In this document: in pieces, positions 33,796-44,459 of the stretch
Layout of the letters: every line of letters begins with the position of its first letter
Numbering within the stretch: the stretch's first letter is position 1
Program-made: the position numbers and the translations under genes
Origin: Branchipolynoe longqiensis
Lineage: Eukaryota; Annelida; Polychaeta; Phyllodocida; Polynoidae
Direction of reading: 5' to 3'
Assembly: GCA_030323885.1 (NCBI GenBank)
Contig: CM059198.1
Coordinates: 59,298,917-59,362,916, forward strand
Length of the DNA: 64,000 nucleotides
The notes under the pieces: model-generated
What the model saw: the letters and a program-made list of their open reading frames with translations, nothing else
Told to the model about the DNA's origin: nothing
The model's database searches: none

Positions 33796-34782
33796 ATGGA
33801 TGTCCCTGCAAGGCACCTGCAGGAATACCAAGTAGCCATTCTCCAACATCACCATAATGTTAACCAATTAATACTTTACCTTCTCAGAAGAAGGAGATGA
33901 CGTCGACTGAAGAGAATGTGGATGAGAGCATGGATCCGGAGCTGGCAACAGTTCAGTTTGTACGACCAGCTTCTGGTGGAATCCCGTAATGAGGACACAG
34001 CTTCTTTCCTCAACTTCATGCGGATGCCTCCCCAGATGTTTGACGAGATACTAGCCAGAGTGGGTCCTCGGATAACTAAAAAGTACACAACCTTCTGAGA
34101 GCCGCTCAAGCCTTGCCTTAAGCTTGCTCTCACTCTGTGTCGCCTAGCCTCTGGGAGCAGCTATTGCTCCATGAGGTTTGGGTGGAGGGTCCCCCACAAC
34201 ACGCAATCACTCATCGTGAGAGAGGTGTGTAAAGCAGATGTGCAGGTTTTCAATGACTCTGAGCTGAAGGAGGGCATCGAAGATGGTACTTTCGGTCTCC
34301 CTGCTAGAGAGCCTATCGTGAACGGCCAGGAAGCTATGCCCTACTTCCTGATCGGTGACGATGCCTTCACCCTACACCCCACAATGTTGAAGGCGTACAG
34401 CCGGAGGGGTATGACACATGAGCAACACATCTTCAACTACTGGATTTCCCGAGCTAGGAGAGTCATGGAGAATGCTTTTGGCATCCTGGCAAACCAATTC
34501 CAGGTTCTGCTCAGCACGATGCAGCACCTCCCCTCCACCGTGAAGCTGATCGTCACCACGTGCATGACCCTACACAACATGATGAGGATGCAATATCCCT
34601 TGCTCCAGAATCAGCAGCTAGACCATGAAGAGAATGGCCACCACAATGTCATCCCCGGATCATGGAGAGAGGGCCTAAACCTGCCAGACCTACCCGCTCA
34701 CATACTTGGCATGAATACTGGCTCCAGGGCAGGACAATATGATCTAGTGATGTCTTTGTACTGTGATGTTATTGTACTGTGA
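33796..34782 (+). pseudogene. PIF/Harbinger (HARBI1-like) transposase, two stop codons and internal deletion
   Basis: A single frame runs from ATG 33796 to TGA at 34780-34782 (329 codons), interrupted by TGA at 33898-33900 and 34096-34098. Features in order are a basic N-terminus, FLNFMRMPPQMFDEILARVG (the helical region before the catalytic core), ASGSSYCSM, and VREVCKADVQVF. After this point the segment with the first two catalytic Asp is missing: sequence jumps to FNDSELKEGIEDGTFGLP. The remaining core has LIGDDAFTL, then IFNYWISRARRVMENAFGIL with the final catalytic Glu, LHNMMRM, and VIPGSWREG at the end. Family length is usually near 350-400 residues. Such enzymes cut and paste the element at TWA sites. 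Both stops read TGA, which could come from CGA by CpG decay. Confidence 0.85.
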
Positions 34783-34869
34783 TCTCTGTCATTTGTGATA
34801 TTTACTGTGATATCGGTATGTACAAAAAATGTCATAGTGCTATTGGTTTAAATAAAAGGTATCAATATC

Positions 34870-35375
34870 TGTTGTTGATACCGAACCAAACTTAAAATGT
34901 CAGTTATTCATTTGGGTGGGGTATGTTTCTTTAATGTTTTCCGTCCCCAATTATATATAGACTGACAAATTTACATGTCAGTTTATTAAATTGGGTGGGG
35001 AGGATTAGTTAATCACTGACAGATTTACATGTCAGTTCTTAAATTGGATGGGGAGGATTACTTATACACTGACAAATTTACATGTCAGTTATTAAAATTG
35101 GGTGGGGAATATTACTTTTACACTGACAAATTTACATGTCACTTATTAAAATCGGGTGAGGAAGATTACTTTTACACTGCCAAATTTACAGGTCAGTTAT
35201 TAAAATTGGGTGGGGAAGATTGTTCACACTGACAAATTTACATGTCAGTAATTAAAATTGGGTGGGGAAGATTACTTTTACGCTGACAAATGTACATGTC
35301 AGTTATTAAAATTGGGTGGGGAAGATTACTTTTACACTGACAAATTTACATGTCAGTTATTCATTTGGGGTGGGA
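34870..35375. repeat. about 60 bp minisatellite
   Basis: Roughly eight units carrying ACTGACAAATTTACATGTCA, then GTTATTAAAATTGGGTGGGG and AAGATTACTTTTAC. It lies inside the Harbinger element between its two convergent genes. Confidence 0.85.
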
Positions 35376-35650
35376 AGGTTCCTTTATGGGGAAGTTTGAT
35401 TACTTTTTAAGGGCCAAATTTAATGTGTTACATATTTAAAGGGGGGGGGGGCAGGGTTCCATATTTAGTTACATGTCAGATTACCTTTTGTAAAGTAGGC
35501 TAACTGGGCAAAGGCCTAAATTATAATTTCATAACATTTATTTTTACCAGATTGCATTTGCAAATAATAAGGATAAATAATGTTTACAAAGAATTAAACT
35601 CAGAGACCAAAATCTGGATTAAAATACATATCGTTTTATTTACAAACATT

Positions 35651-37027
35651 TTATAAATAGTGTACAGGCACATAGTAATTATGTGGTGGTGCTGCTGGTG
35701 CTGCTGTCGGTGCTGGACGTGGAGCCGTTGGTGAAGGCATCTCCACCAGTGGAGGCGGACCCATGGGCTGCTGGGCAGACAGAGCCTGTTGCTGCAGTAC
35801 TGGTTGCTGTACGTGCGCCACCAGCTGGTGCTGTGGCGGTCCCATCGGCTGATGCAGTGCCACTGGCGGCGCAGACAGTACTGGTGCATATAGTCTTTGC
35901 TCTGTGAGGCCCATGGTGATCCTGGTGGTGGTTGGTGTCTCCACTGGTGGGGATGCGGCTGGTACATTTCGCTGGGTGACGGACAGGAGGATGCATGTGA
36001 CGACATTGACTGCCATGACATCGCCGAAGGGGGTCGCACAGGACATGCCATGAAGGGGTTGGACCTGGAGGGCTCCACCTGTGTGCGACCCCCTTTGTTG
36101 TCTACCACTTCATCCAGGACCTCCGTCAGGATGCGACAAATCCTGGCCCGCACCTTCTAAGCTTGGGCCTTGGAAAGAGTCTCCATCGCGTCCCTCACAA
36201 AATTCCCAAATGCCCCCGCCACTGTCATGGCCCGTGCTGGAACGGGTTGCAGGTTCTCCAGCAGATCCCCCAATTGATCTACTGGAGAGTTGTCAGCAGA
36301 CGCCTGTCCTACTTTGCTCTGCCTCGGGCCGCAGCTGGGGGGTCTGCCCGGCTGGTTGTCGATCCTGATCTGCAGGTCGGCGCAGGCTGACTCTGCAGCC
36401 CCCAGATCACCCTGAGCTGCGTCTATGGTGGCAAACACCTGCAAGACACAATAATAAAGCACCATAAGTAACATGAATACAAATTGATTGGCCAAAATGA
36501 GGTAAAGAATACAAAAAGCACATCATTGCAAATTATAATGCCATTACATAGATGCATCCTGAATGAGGTCTATAATGAAGCAAATGCACATCACTGCAAA
36601 TCATAATGCCATTAAAATAAATACATAGATTTATCCAGAAGGAGGTGTATAATGAATGAAATGCACATCATTGCAAGTTACAATGTCAGTAAAATATATA
36701 GTACTTACAGGTCTGCATGGCTCAGGCTAGTGCATGACGACTGAACTCAGGAACCAAACTTGTCCAATATCCACTGCTCCCTCTTGGTGCGCAATGGAGC
36801 CCCGTCACCGCTCTTTTTCTTGTGCAGCCGTGTTTTGCGGTCACGTAGGGACTTGAACCAGCGCTGAAGATGAGGTTGTCATGCAGGAACTCCAGCATCA
36901 GCTCCTCGTCTGCTGCGGTCAGATTGCAGTCGCATTTCCTCACCCTCCTCTTGTTTCCCCCCTGCTGCGTGTTTGATGAGGTGCAGGCGATGGACGAGGG
37001 GCGTGACTGAGGAGACGATTGAGACAT
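35651..37027 (-). pseudogene. MADF/Myb-like second protein of the Harbinger element, spliced, broken
   Basis: The first exon starts at ATG 37027 (MSQSSPQSRPSS...), with RKCDCNLTAADEELMLEF, the start of a MADF/SANT-like domain. The domain then continues in another frame as RWFKSLRDRKTRLHKKKSG and PLRTKREQWILDKFG, which points to a deletion or frameshift near 36870. A minus-strand donor CT/GTAAGT (36703-36708) and acceptor TTGCAG/GTGTT (36439-36440) define an intron of about 270 bases. The second exon encodes DNQPGRPPSCGP, GDLLENLQPVPARAM and, in a further frame to 35651, a Pro/Ala/Gln-rich C-terminus. Such proteins assist transposase nuclear import and DNA binding. The copy looks inactive. Confidence 0.65.
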
Positions 37028-37589
37028 GGACTACGTCTCCATCATCTGTTCAGGCTGGCTAGATGGCGCAGGAGGAGATGCTGGAGATTGTGGTGGAAAT
37101 GGTGTGGTCTCCTCCGTCATCCTTTTCCTGCCTTTCCCTTTCCCTTCCCCTTTGCCACGTCCCTGCCTGGGTGCTGATGAGGTCTTCTTCCCTGGCATGC
37201 TGGAGGAGGTGTGAGGAGAGAGCCAGACTGCAGCCTTATTTATACCCAAGGCGTGGGTGGGTTGGCTGCCCCCACATGTCGGGATGCATTACTCACGCGT
37301 TAGGCTGGGGGCATGCTGGCGCAATGCCGAAACGCGCTGGAGTGTCATTGGACAGGCATCGCTCATGCGCTGGCACGACGCTCTCATACGTCGTGCAACA
37401 CGTCGGCCGGTCGCTAGCAGAACGTTGGGAGGACGTTCTGCCAACACTAGGTACACACCGCTTGCGCTCGAGGCTTGTTAGCCACATGTTGCGCCCAACT
37501 TTGGTGGGTTTTTTTCTCACTCGTTGAGATACCCTACCACAACATCGGGCCCACGCTATGCTTACGCGTTTATTATTATTATTATTATG

Positions 37590-37665
37590 CGCTGAAAACG
37601 GTGTTGAGAGCAAAACAAAGGTGCCGGGCCATTGAGTTTGCCGATACGCGAGGTGCAAAACGTCT
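37590..37665 (+). repeat. dispersed motif (CATTGAGTTTGCC family), plus orientation
   Basis: GCGCTGAAAACGG...AGCAAAACAAAGGT...GGCCATTGAGTTTGCCGATA is found again in reverse at about 46045-46130, and its core again at about 52715-52745. It lies just before the gag of the second Ngaro-like element and could be that element's terminus or part of another repeat. Confidence 0.5.
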
Positions 37666-37719
37666 TTGGTAATTAATTTGGAAGACCGGGAGCAGGACAT
37701 ATTGAAGGATATCGAGCGA

Positions 37720-38493
37720 ATGGAGCTGAGAAAGCGGGTGAAGCGTTTGGAGGAGAAGCGGGAGAGACTCCGGAAAGAGGAGGAAGGTGAGGAACGTGTG
37801 TGTGAAGCAGCAGACGTGCAGTTAGGAGCAGTGGAACAGCATCAGGTACCGGACAGGGCGGTACCTTTGCAGTTGGCAGCCATGTTGGATAAGGAGGAGG
37901 ATGGCCGCTCACACCGGCGGTCACGTGGAAGGCGGTGCCACCGCCATGCAAGCTCTAGCTCACGGCGTGGTAGCTCTTCTCGTAGAAGGAAGGGTAAGTG
38001 GTCACAACGCAAATTCACTTATGGCCAGAAGAAGGTACGTAATCATAATCCCCATGAACGTATCCATGCTACAGCTAAATGGGCTTTAAATATTGAGGGG
38101 ATGACATTGGCTGACCACCGGGCACTGTTGGAGCATATTGGCTTCATTAGCCTACGTTCAATGACTTATGACTTTGTGGATGCCGCTCACATTGAGTACG
38201 ACAATGCTATACGTAAAATTGCTGAGACAACAGGTTTTGCTGCATTCAGTAAAGTGAACACCGGTACGAGTGTGTCATACTATAGCCCGTCGAGTATGAA
38301 GTTTAAGCGTCCTCAGCGGGGCGAATATAATGGGAAGCGTGCCAATGCAGCAAAGTTGGTGAATGACAGTAAGGTGTGTTCCCGTTGGAATAGTGAAGCG
38401 GGTTGCTTCAAATCCGAGGAGGACTGCATATTTGGACATTTTTGTTCAAAATGTGGTTCTAAGGGGCATCGTCGTCAAAAGTGCAAGGACTGA
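37720..38493 (+). CDS. gag-like protein of the second Ngaro-like element
   Basis: The frame is open from 37666 or before; the first ATG is 37720. The N-terminus is a charged coiled coil (ELRKRVKRLEEKRERLRKEE), followed by an Arg/Ser-rich basic stretch (HASSSSRRGSSSRRRKG). The middle contains AHIEYDNAIRKIAETTGFAA, and the C-terminus has a Cys/His zinc-binding cluster VCSRWN...GCF...FGHFCSKCGSKGHRRQKC. This layout matches the gag proteins of DIRS/Ngaro retroelements, including the Cys-rich end of the element at 14992-16447, though the two are not closely similar. This is the only intact frame of its element. Its stop is at 38491-38493. Confidence 0.7.
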   Translation: MELRKRVKRLEEKRERLRKEEEGEERVCEAADVQLGAVEQHQVPDRAVPLQLAAMLDKEEDGRSHRRSRGRRCHRHASSSSRRGSSSRRRKGKWSQRKFTYGQKKVRNHNPHERIHATAKWALNIEGMTLADHRALLEHIGFISLRSMTYDFVDAAHIEYDNAIRKIAETTGFAAFSKVNTGTSVSYYSPSSMKFKRPQRGEYNGKRANAAKLVNDSKVCSRWNSEAGCFKSEEDCIFGHFCSKCGSKGHRRQKCKD

Positions 38494-38550
38494 CCAAGTA
38501 ATCGACGAATTGTTAGTGAGCCCCCAGGAACCAGCTCACAGTGGCGGGAG

Positions 38551-40693
38551 GTGTTAATTGAGGGTCCCGTGTCGGATTGTGCACCAATGGGTGTGATCAA
38601 TATGGTTGATATACTGAGTAACTGCATTGAAGCCTGTGATGGTGAGTGCGTAGCAGTGTTATGCAGTTCGGTGGATGCCGAGAATGCGAAACAGGCTGGG
38701 GATACTTCTAGTTGGAGTGGTGTGTCAGATGGGGAACGATGTGGAGTACCCGGCCAATTATCTGACATAGGCTGGTCGAGTGAATTGGTTGATGATTGTG
38801 CATCGTCGAATGTTGACATTTTGGACGGGATGCCTTGTGTTGGCACTCAAGCGAACAGTTCTTGTGAGACGAGTGACTGAACAATTTCTGCACAGTTGGG
38901 TTAATCTTGAAATGTTGGCAGATGATATACTGGTTGTTTCAGATCTGTTGGGTGGTGGTGGTTGGGAGGTGACCCTGTATGAATATGTTGATGGACCGTT
39001 TTGTTCTTTCCATGTTACAATTGATTGTGTTAATGGGGTTTGCTGTTGTTGCCACTATATAGGTGGCAGGTTGTCCCAGTTGAAACCATGTCAGTTCTTT
39101 TCAGAACTTTTTCTGTTGGGTGATGTGGATCCTGAATGGCAGTTCATATTGAGGGGGGTGGTGTTTGGCTTCTCTGTGATAAATGCTGATTGTTGCTTAG
39201 CTTATGAACCTGTGGGGAAGCGTAATAAGTCGTGTCAAGACAGGTGTATTATTAATAGTAAATTGGTGAAGGAAATTGAGGCAGGGATAATTTCGAAGGT
39301 GGGGGATCGACCCATTTGCATTCACAACGTATTTGTGGTCCCTAAGGAGGGGGGGCATGGAAGTAGGTGTGTTGTTGATTGTAGTCAGCCGGACGGTGGG
39401 TCGGTGAACAATATGACCGATGATTGTTGTGTTAAATTTAGTTACAACACTGTTGACATGGTAGCGGATGAATGAGTGTGACTATTTGGCAGCGGTAGAT
39501 ATAAAGGACGCCTACAGAGCAGTATCCATTCACCCCCGGGATAGGCCAAGGCAGGGTATTAAATGGCAGTTTGAGGGCGATCACGATTATACAATTATGG
39601 AAGATAATCGCTTGTGTATGGGGTGGGGTTATCGTCGAGTCCTTAAATTAAAAAGAAAATCCCAAACTTTATTGTTAGATGTGCCTTGCGAGAGGGTGTT
39701 GAGGGTGTTGTTAATTACTTAGATGACTTTTGCATTATAGCGACTACTGCAGAGGAAACGCACGGGATCAGTTGGTGCTTGTCAGATTACTGAGACAATT
39801 TCTTTTTTTTATTAGTTTTCATAAATTAATAATACCTACGACAGAGATCAGATTCCTTGGAATTATTATTGATATGATTAATTTGGAGATGCACCTTCCT
39901 GAGGATAAGGTACTGAAGCTGGTTAGAATACTTACGACTTTTGTTGGGCGGGAGGACATTTACAAGGCGCATCTATGATACAATTGCGAAGTTGAAGCAT
40001 CCCTACTTTAAGATTAGGCTTGGGTCTGGATTTAAAGAGGATCTTCAGTGGTGGCTAACATTTGTTCGTAGGTTTAATGGGACTTCAGCGATTTTGGGGA
40101 AGTTTGCTGTTGTTAAACCGGTTTATACTGATGCTTCGATTTGGGGATTCGGAGTATTGCAAGGACAGAGCTGGATTGTAGGGACTTTTGACAGGCGAGA
40201 CAAAGTTGGCTTGCATTTGGCAGTGGGACATCACTTTCTGTCACCTGAGGATAAATCGCGCGAGGCGCACATAAATGTTAAGGAGATGTGTAGTGTTTAT
40301 TCAGCAGCGATGCATTGGGTGGAGTTTTGGAGGGATAAGGCAATACTAGTGGTGACAGACAATGCCACGGTCCAGGCTGCCTTATGCACTAGTAGATCTA
40401 AGTCAGTGGGGGTGATGTTCTATGTACGGCGCCTCTTCTGGCTGGTGGTTGAATACAATTTCACTGTGTCATCGACCCATATTTCTAGTATGGACAATAT
40501 TGTCTGTGATGCGATGAGTCGCCTGAATGAGGAAGGTTCCCTAAAAAGACTTTGTACTGCTGATATCGCATGTAGTATGTGCTGTAGTAGTATTTTTGAG
40601 AGTCATTCCATTTTTTCCAGGTCTGGCGGTTTTGAGGAGGGAACAGAGAGTCTACCAGCAGCAGTTCTACACCCCAAACTCAGTATTGACTAG
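38551..40693 (+). pseudogene. reverse transcriptase-RNase H of the second Ngaro-like element (several breaks)
   Basis: Pol runs through at least four frames. The part at about 38880-39475 encodes the RT N-terminus (ILRGVVFGFSVINAD, EIEAGIISKV, HNVFVVPKEGG, CSQPDGGSVNN). 39468-39640 gives YLAAVDIKDAYRAVSIHP with the first catalytic Asp and LCMGW. The YLDD site is at 39715-39726 in a further frame (VNYLDDFCII). 39730-39978 gives IRFLGIIIDM. RNase H (39941-40693) has VYTDASIWGFG, INVKEMCSVYSA, VTDNATVQAAL and CDAMSRL. All catalytic residues can be found, but the frames do not join. The first part (38551-38880) has no motif I recognise. Confidence 0.8.
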
Positions 40694-41270
40694 GGACGTT
40701 CAGATTAAGAAGTATATGGAGTTCATTGAGGAGTTTGATTTCTTCCCTTTGCCATGCCCATCAGATCAGGTGGCCCTTTATGCGACATGGCTGTCACGAT
40801 CATTGAAGTATACATTGGTGATTAATTACTTGAGTGGATTGAATTCTTTTCTTCATCAGAATGACTCGCCTCCTATTGACTATAAAGACTTTGCCTTACA
40901 GACAACTTTGAAGGGGATTAGGAGGCTGAAGGGAGATGCGCCACGTCAGGCGGCTCCCCTCCTGCCATCGATGCTTAGGAGAATGTTCAGTTGTCTGAGG
41001 GGTACTGTTGGTCATACCGCTTGGCGAGCAGCGGTGTTGACTAGTTTTAGAGCACTGTGGAGGAAGTGTCAGGTGACATTATCAGATGCCGTGCTGAAGA
41101 GGGCTGATTTAAAATTGTTTGGTTGGGGTATGATAATTCGGGTTTGTCATTCAAAGACGATCCAATTTGGCCAACATGGCCTGGAGATTCCATTGGCAAA
41201 TTGCCCGGATTTGTCATTATGTGTGGTGTATTGGGTGAAGCGGCATGACCCCTCAACATCTCTATTTTAA
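40596..41270 (+). pseudogene. tyrosine recombinase of the second Ngaro-like element, C-terminally truncated
   Basis: The frame overlaps the end of RNase H as in the element at 18560. It has IKKYMEFIEEFDFFPLP, LVINYLSGLNSFLH (core-binding domain), and TSFRALWRKCQ with the region of the first catalytic Arg. It ends shortly after VVYWVKRHDPSTSLF, before the His-x-x-Arg and the nucleophilic Tyr would appear. A SINE starts 16 bases after the stop (41286), and no continuation is seen beyond the SINE, so the end of the element was lost rather than merely interrupted. Confidence 0.8.
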
Positions 41271-41285
41271 CAAGCAATACAGATC

Positions 41286-41590
41286 AGGCGCGGTGGCCGG
41301 GTCAGTAGAGCACTGGCTTCGCATGCAGGAGATCGGGAGTTTGGTTCTCTGTTGCTTGTCGCTTCCTAGCCTGACGCTCGGTATAAATAGGATAGGGCAA
41401 GGACTGGTTAGCTCAGTGTCAGGATATTATGACTGAGTGGGATATTGGGTCATGGTACCGGTGGCCTGATTTCCCAGTGGGGCAGCACTATAAAGTCACC
41501 ATGAGTGTCCCCTGACACAAGTCGGTACCCGTTCTGATATGACCTTAGATGTGGCCAGGACGTAACACTCCAACAAGCAACCAACCAATA
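41286..41590 (+). mobile_element. SINE, full length, head type 2
   Basis: Plus-strand head GCGCGGTGGCCGGGTCAGTA then GAGCACTGGCTTCGCATGCA, the common body (TTGTCGCTTCCTAGCCTGAC; TCTGATATGACCTTAGATGT) and a CAACAAGCAACCAACCAA tail. It abuts the truncated recombinase. Confidence 0.85.
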
Positions 41591-41784
41591 AGCAATCCAT
41601 AACCGTTTTCTAAGATTCTCTCTTAAAATTGACGCAAGAACCTTCACATAGAAGATGACCACCACTGCGATCCAAGACTTGCTATCACGTCACCAGACAA
41701 TGCGATATAAACGAACCAACAGTTTCTAATCAAATAACTCAAACAGCATCGCCATAAAATTCACACTGCAATATATCCATCATA

Positions 41785-42354
41785 AGCCGTGTTCACACGG
41801 GGCACTTAATTTGATTCATATAAATCGCCTTGCCTAGTTCAGCTCACATTTGGTGTGTGAACACGCGGCTGAGGTGGTTTAGGGCTGATTCGAATCATAT
41901 AATTCAGATTTTATAAACCACCTCTGTAGGTGGTTTATATGAAGCAAATTTTATGATTCGACTTATATCACCTGTGTGAACGCAACCGTCACACTATATA
42001 ATATAATTTGGTCTATGAACCTGCTAGAGGTGCACATATATTTTTTTCATGATTTATTTTAAGGTTTTCACTGCCCAGCAGAAGTTTTTACGGTTCCAAA
42101 ACAATATGATTCAGTCTATACATAGCTAGGTCGAACCCACACTCTCTCGTGCCGATGTCGACTAACCAAAACTGGCGCTGGTTAGTCTGGACTTGCTCAT
42201 GCACAGATATCCACTTCCGCCTTAAACCGACTCAAGCACTGCCCGTGTGAACGCGAAACACTTTCAAACTCGGTCCGTGTGAATGGGCATCTAAATCGAT
42301 TCATATTATTCGCCTTGTCTAAATCGCTTTAAACTTTTCCCATGTGAACACGGC
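41785..42354. mobile_element. TIR element (MITE) with AGCCGTGTTCACA ends
   Basis: AGCCGTGTTCACACGG at the left and the reverse of AGCCGTGTTCACATGG at the right; ATA on both sides (41782-41784 and 42355-42357) gives a 3-base target duplication. The interior has more copies of GTGTGAAC(A/G)CG and a hairpin built on AGGTGGTTTA/TAAACCACCT. No coding capacity. Confidence 0.75.
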
Positions 42355-42574
42355 TATAGCCTGCACTTATCTTACATTCACAATAGATGGGTTCGTAATA
42401 CCAGCCACGTGGTGCATTGTGGGATGTCGAGAAGCAAAACAAAATCACGCGAAACACATGGAACATGTTGAAGCAGCGAGTGCAGCAATGATATCTGTTA
42501 GTTTCAGGTCATTTCAGCTCATGTTTGAAACATAGAATACCAACTAAAAAAATAGATATAACAAGTTATTGTAT

Positions 42575-42892
42575 TTTTTTTATTGTTGTTTTACATCCTA
42601 GCAACATCTAAAGTCATATCAGGATGGGTACTGACTGGTGACAGTACGCACTCATGGCGATTTGATAGGGCTGCCCCACTGGGAAATCAGGCTGCTGGCA
42701 CCATGACCCAATATCCCACTCAGTCAGATTATCCTGACACTGAGCTAACCAGCCCTTGCCCTATCCTAATAATGCCGAGCACAGGCTAGGAAGCGACAAG
42801 TATACATTTTTAAGTCATTGGTTTGACTCGAACTCGCGATCTTCCGCACACGAGGCCTGTGCTCTACCGATTTGGCCACCGAGCCCGGTATT
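42575..42892 (-). mobile_element. SINE, full length, head type 2
   Basis: Minus-strand head GGGCTCGGTGGCCAAATCGG, then TAGAGCACAGGCCTCGTGTG and a GAGTTCGAGTC B-box-like core, the common body, and an AACAACAATAAAAAA tail. Confidence 0.85.
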
Positions 42893-43276
42893 TAACAAAT
42901 TAAGATGTGAACCTTTTATCTGTCATTGCATTGACACCAATCTAATGAGCGCATATTATGCCATCTGCTTTTAGATCCAGACAAATCTGGTCACTCAGAC
43001 TAATGTTAGAACTATAGCCAGAGCCAGTTTGACTTATTTTATTCATGTTTTTATTTATATCCAATGGTCAATCACAACTGTGGGGCTAAGAAATGTGTAA
43101 GTCATAGATTTCTTTGAAACAAGTTTCTGTTGACACATTTGACATATTTAGAACAAGAATGAAAAATGGTTATGTGAATATGAGCCTGATTCAGTGGCTG
43201 TTTTGTGGGAAATTGTATGTTTCTTAGCTCAAAATGCTTAGCTATGGCCAGTTGTCTTTAAAATATTTCTTATATC
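42893..43276. other. intergenic sequence
   Basis: No gene or repeat recognised. Confidence 0.3.
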
Positions 43277-43404
43277 ATTGGATATGTTGCAAAGTAACAT
43301 ATGTAATTATAACAAAGAAACGGCACCTCATCGGCCAGCCATAGTTGCTGTTAACCTAATGCATCTCGTTACCCTGACTACTTTTGATCATATGGAATAA
43401 ACAT
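43277..43404 (+). repeat. A1 split direct repeat
   Basis: Begins ATTGGATATGTTGCAAAGTA and ends TCATATGGAATAAACAT; nearly identical to 45543-45670. Confidence 0.85.
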
Positions 43405-43406
43405 GG

Positions 43407-44042
43407 TTGGTGTGTCAGGGTAATTCGTTTAATGTTGTTGATAATGACCCACATAGCCCACTGGTGGTTCAGGCCGAGTTTGAGCCCCGTTTTATGTCAT
43501 GTCTTAATGGTGAGTCCGTGACTTGTGTTAAGGATGTTCATGTTGATGTTCCAGTTATCTCTACCTTGCATTGCCCTGTCGGTCAATGTGCTTCTATGGG
43601 TGCTACACCCAACTCCTCATCCCTGGTTTCCTCTGGTGCTCCAATAGCTTTCTCGGGTACACAGCCTTCGATTCTTCGACATATCAGGTGCCCGGTCGAT
43701 CGCTTGGTCGAGGACCCAGGTACTTTTCCTACTTACCATGCTCATGTGCCACTCACTCGCACTGAATTAATAGACCTCAGCATCAGACCTTTTCAACAAC
43801 TTACTCATCCACTTAAGTCTCCGGCCACCTCGGTCAGCTCGTCGTCCCGGGTTTCCTCTGGCGCTCCAATAGCTTTCTCGGGTTCACAGCCTTCGATTCT
43901 TCGACATATCAGGTGCCTGGTCGATCGCTTGGTCGAGGACCCAGGTGCTTTTCCTACTTACCATGCTCATGTGCCACTCACTCGCACTGAGTTAATGGAC
44001 CTCAGAGTCACACCTTTTTCTACAACTTACTCATCCACTTAA
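43407..44042 (+). CDS. Ser/Pro-rich open frame in the non-autonomous Ngaro-type element
   Basis: The 211-codon frame starts directly after A1; its first listed codon is TTG and no good ATG start is evident (an ATG at 43403 is in another frame). It contains an in-frame tandem duplication of 225 bases (43626-43850 and 43851-44075), each giving a unit with SSGAPIAFSG, QPSILRHIRC and FPTYHAHVPLTRTEL. I do not recognise a family. Position suggests a gag-like or pol-leader remnant. Whether it is translated is unknown. Confidence 0.35.
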   Translation: MVCQGNSFNVVDNDPHSPLVVQAEFEPRFMSCLNGESVTCVKDVHVDVPVISTLHCPVGQCASMGATPNSSSLVSSGAPIAFSGTQPSILRHIRCPVDRLVEDPGTFPTYHAHVPLTRTELIDLSIRPFQQLTHPLKSPATSVSSSSRVSSGAPIAFSGSQPSILRHIRCLVDRLVEDPGAFPTYHAHVPLTRTELMDLRVTPFSTTYSST

Positions 44043-44459
44043 GTCTCCGGCCACCTCGGTCGCTCCTCGTCAACAGTGCTCCCTGATGCTTTACCAGCTG
44101 ATGCAGTGCTTCAGCCTTCATGTTGTAGGCGTATGAGGCCCCAAGTGATCTCTCAGTCAGGGGACATGAAGCAATCCCTATTACTCTTCCTATGGTTGTG
44201 AGGTCCCCGCATAGCGATCACATGCAGGCGCAGGCGCATAACACCAACTGTGTTCTGTTTCCCTCTCAGCCCATTAAGTCTTCGACCCCTGGGGATGACG
44301 TAGTTCCTTGTGGCATCCCCAAGAGGAGGTTTTGCCCATTAGGCCCGCTTCAGTTTAAGCCGTTGCTGTTGTCGTTTTGGCCTACTGTTCCTGCACATTA
44401 TCCAAACGTTATTCAGACATGGATTATCAAAAGGTACATAGCGTAATAAATGTACCCAG

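Larger units (their letters stand above)
33197..37560. mobile_element. PIF/Harbinger transposon, decayed, right end unresolved
   Basis: The left end TGGTGCTGTTACATTACGAC follows TAA (33194-33196) and matches the ends of the elements at 12720-14285 and 27221-27901. Inside are a plus-strand transposase (33796-34782) and a convergent minus-strand MADF/Myb-like gene (37027 to about 35651), the classical two-gene content of the superfamily. Near 37270-37330 the motif TGTCGGGATGCATTACTCAC echoes the subterminal motif at 33265-33290. A matching right terminal repeat is not visible, probably because the retroelement starting at about 37590 displaced it. Confidence 0.7.
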
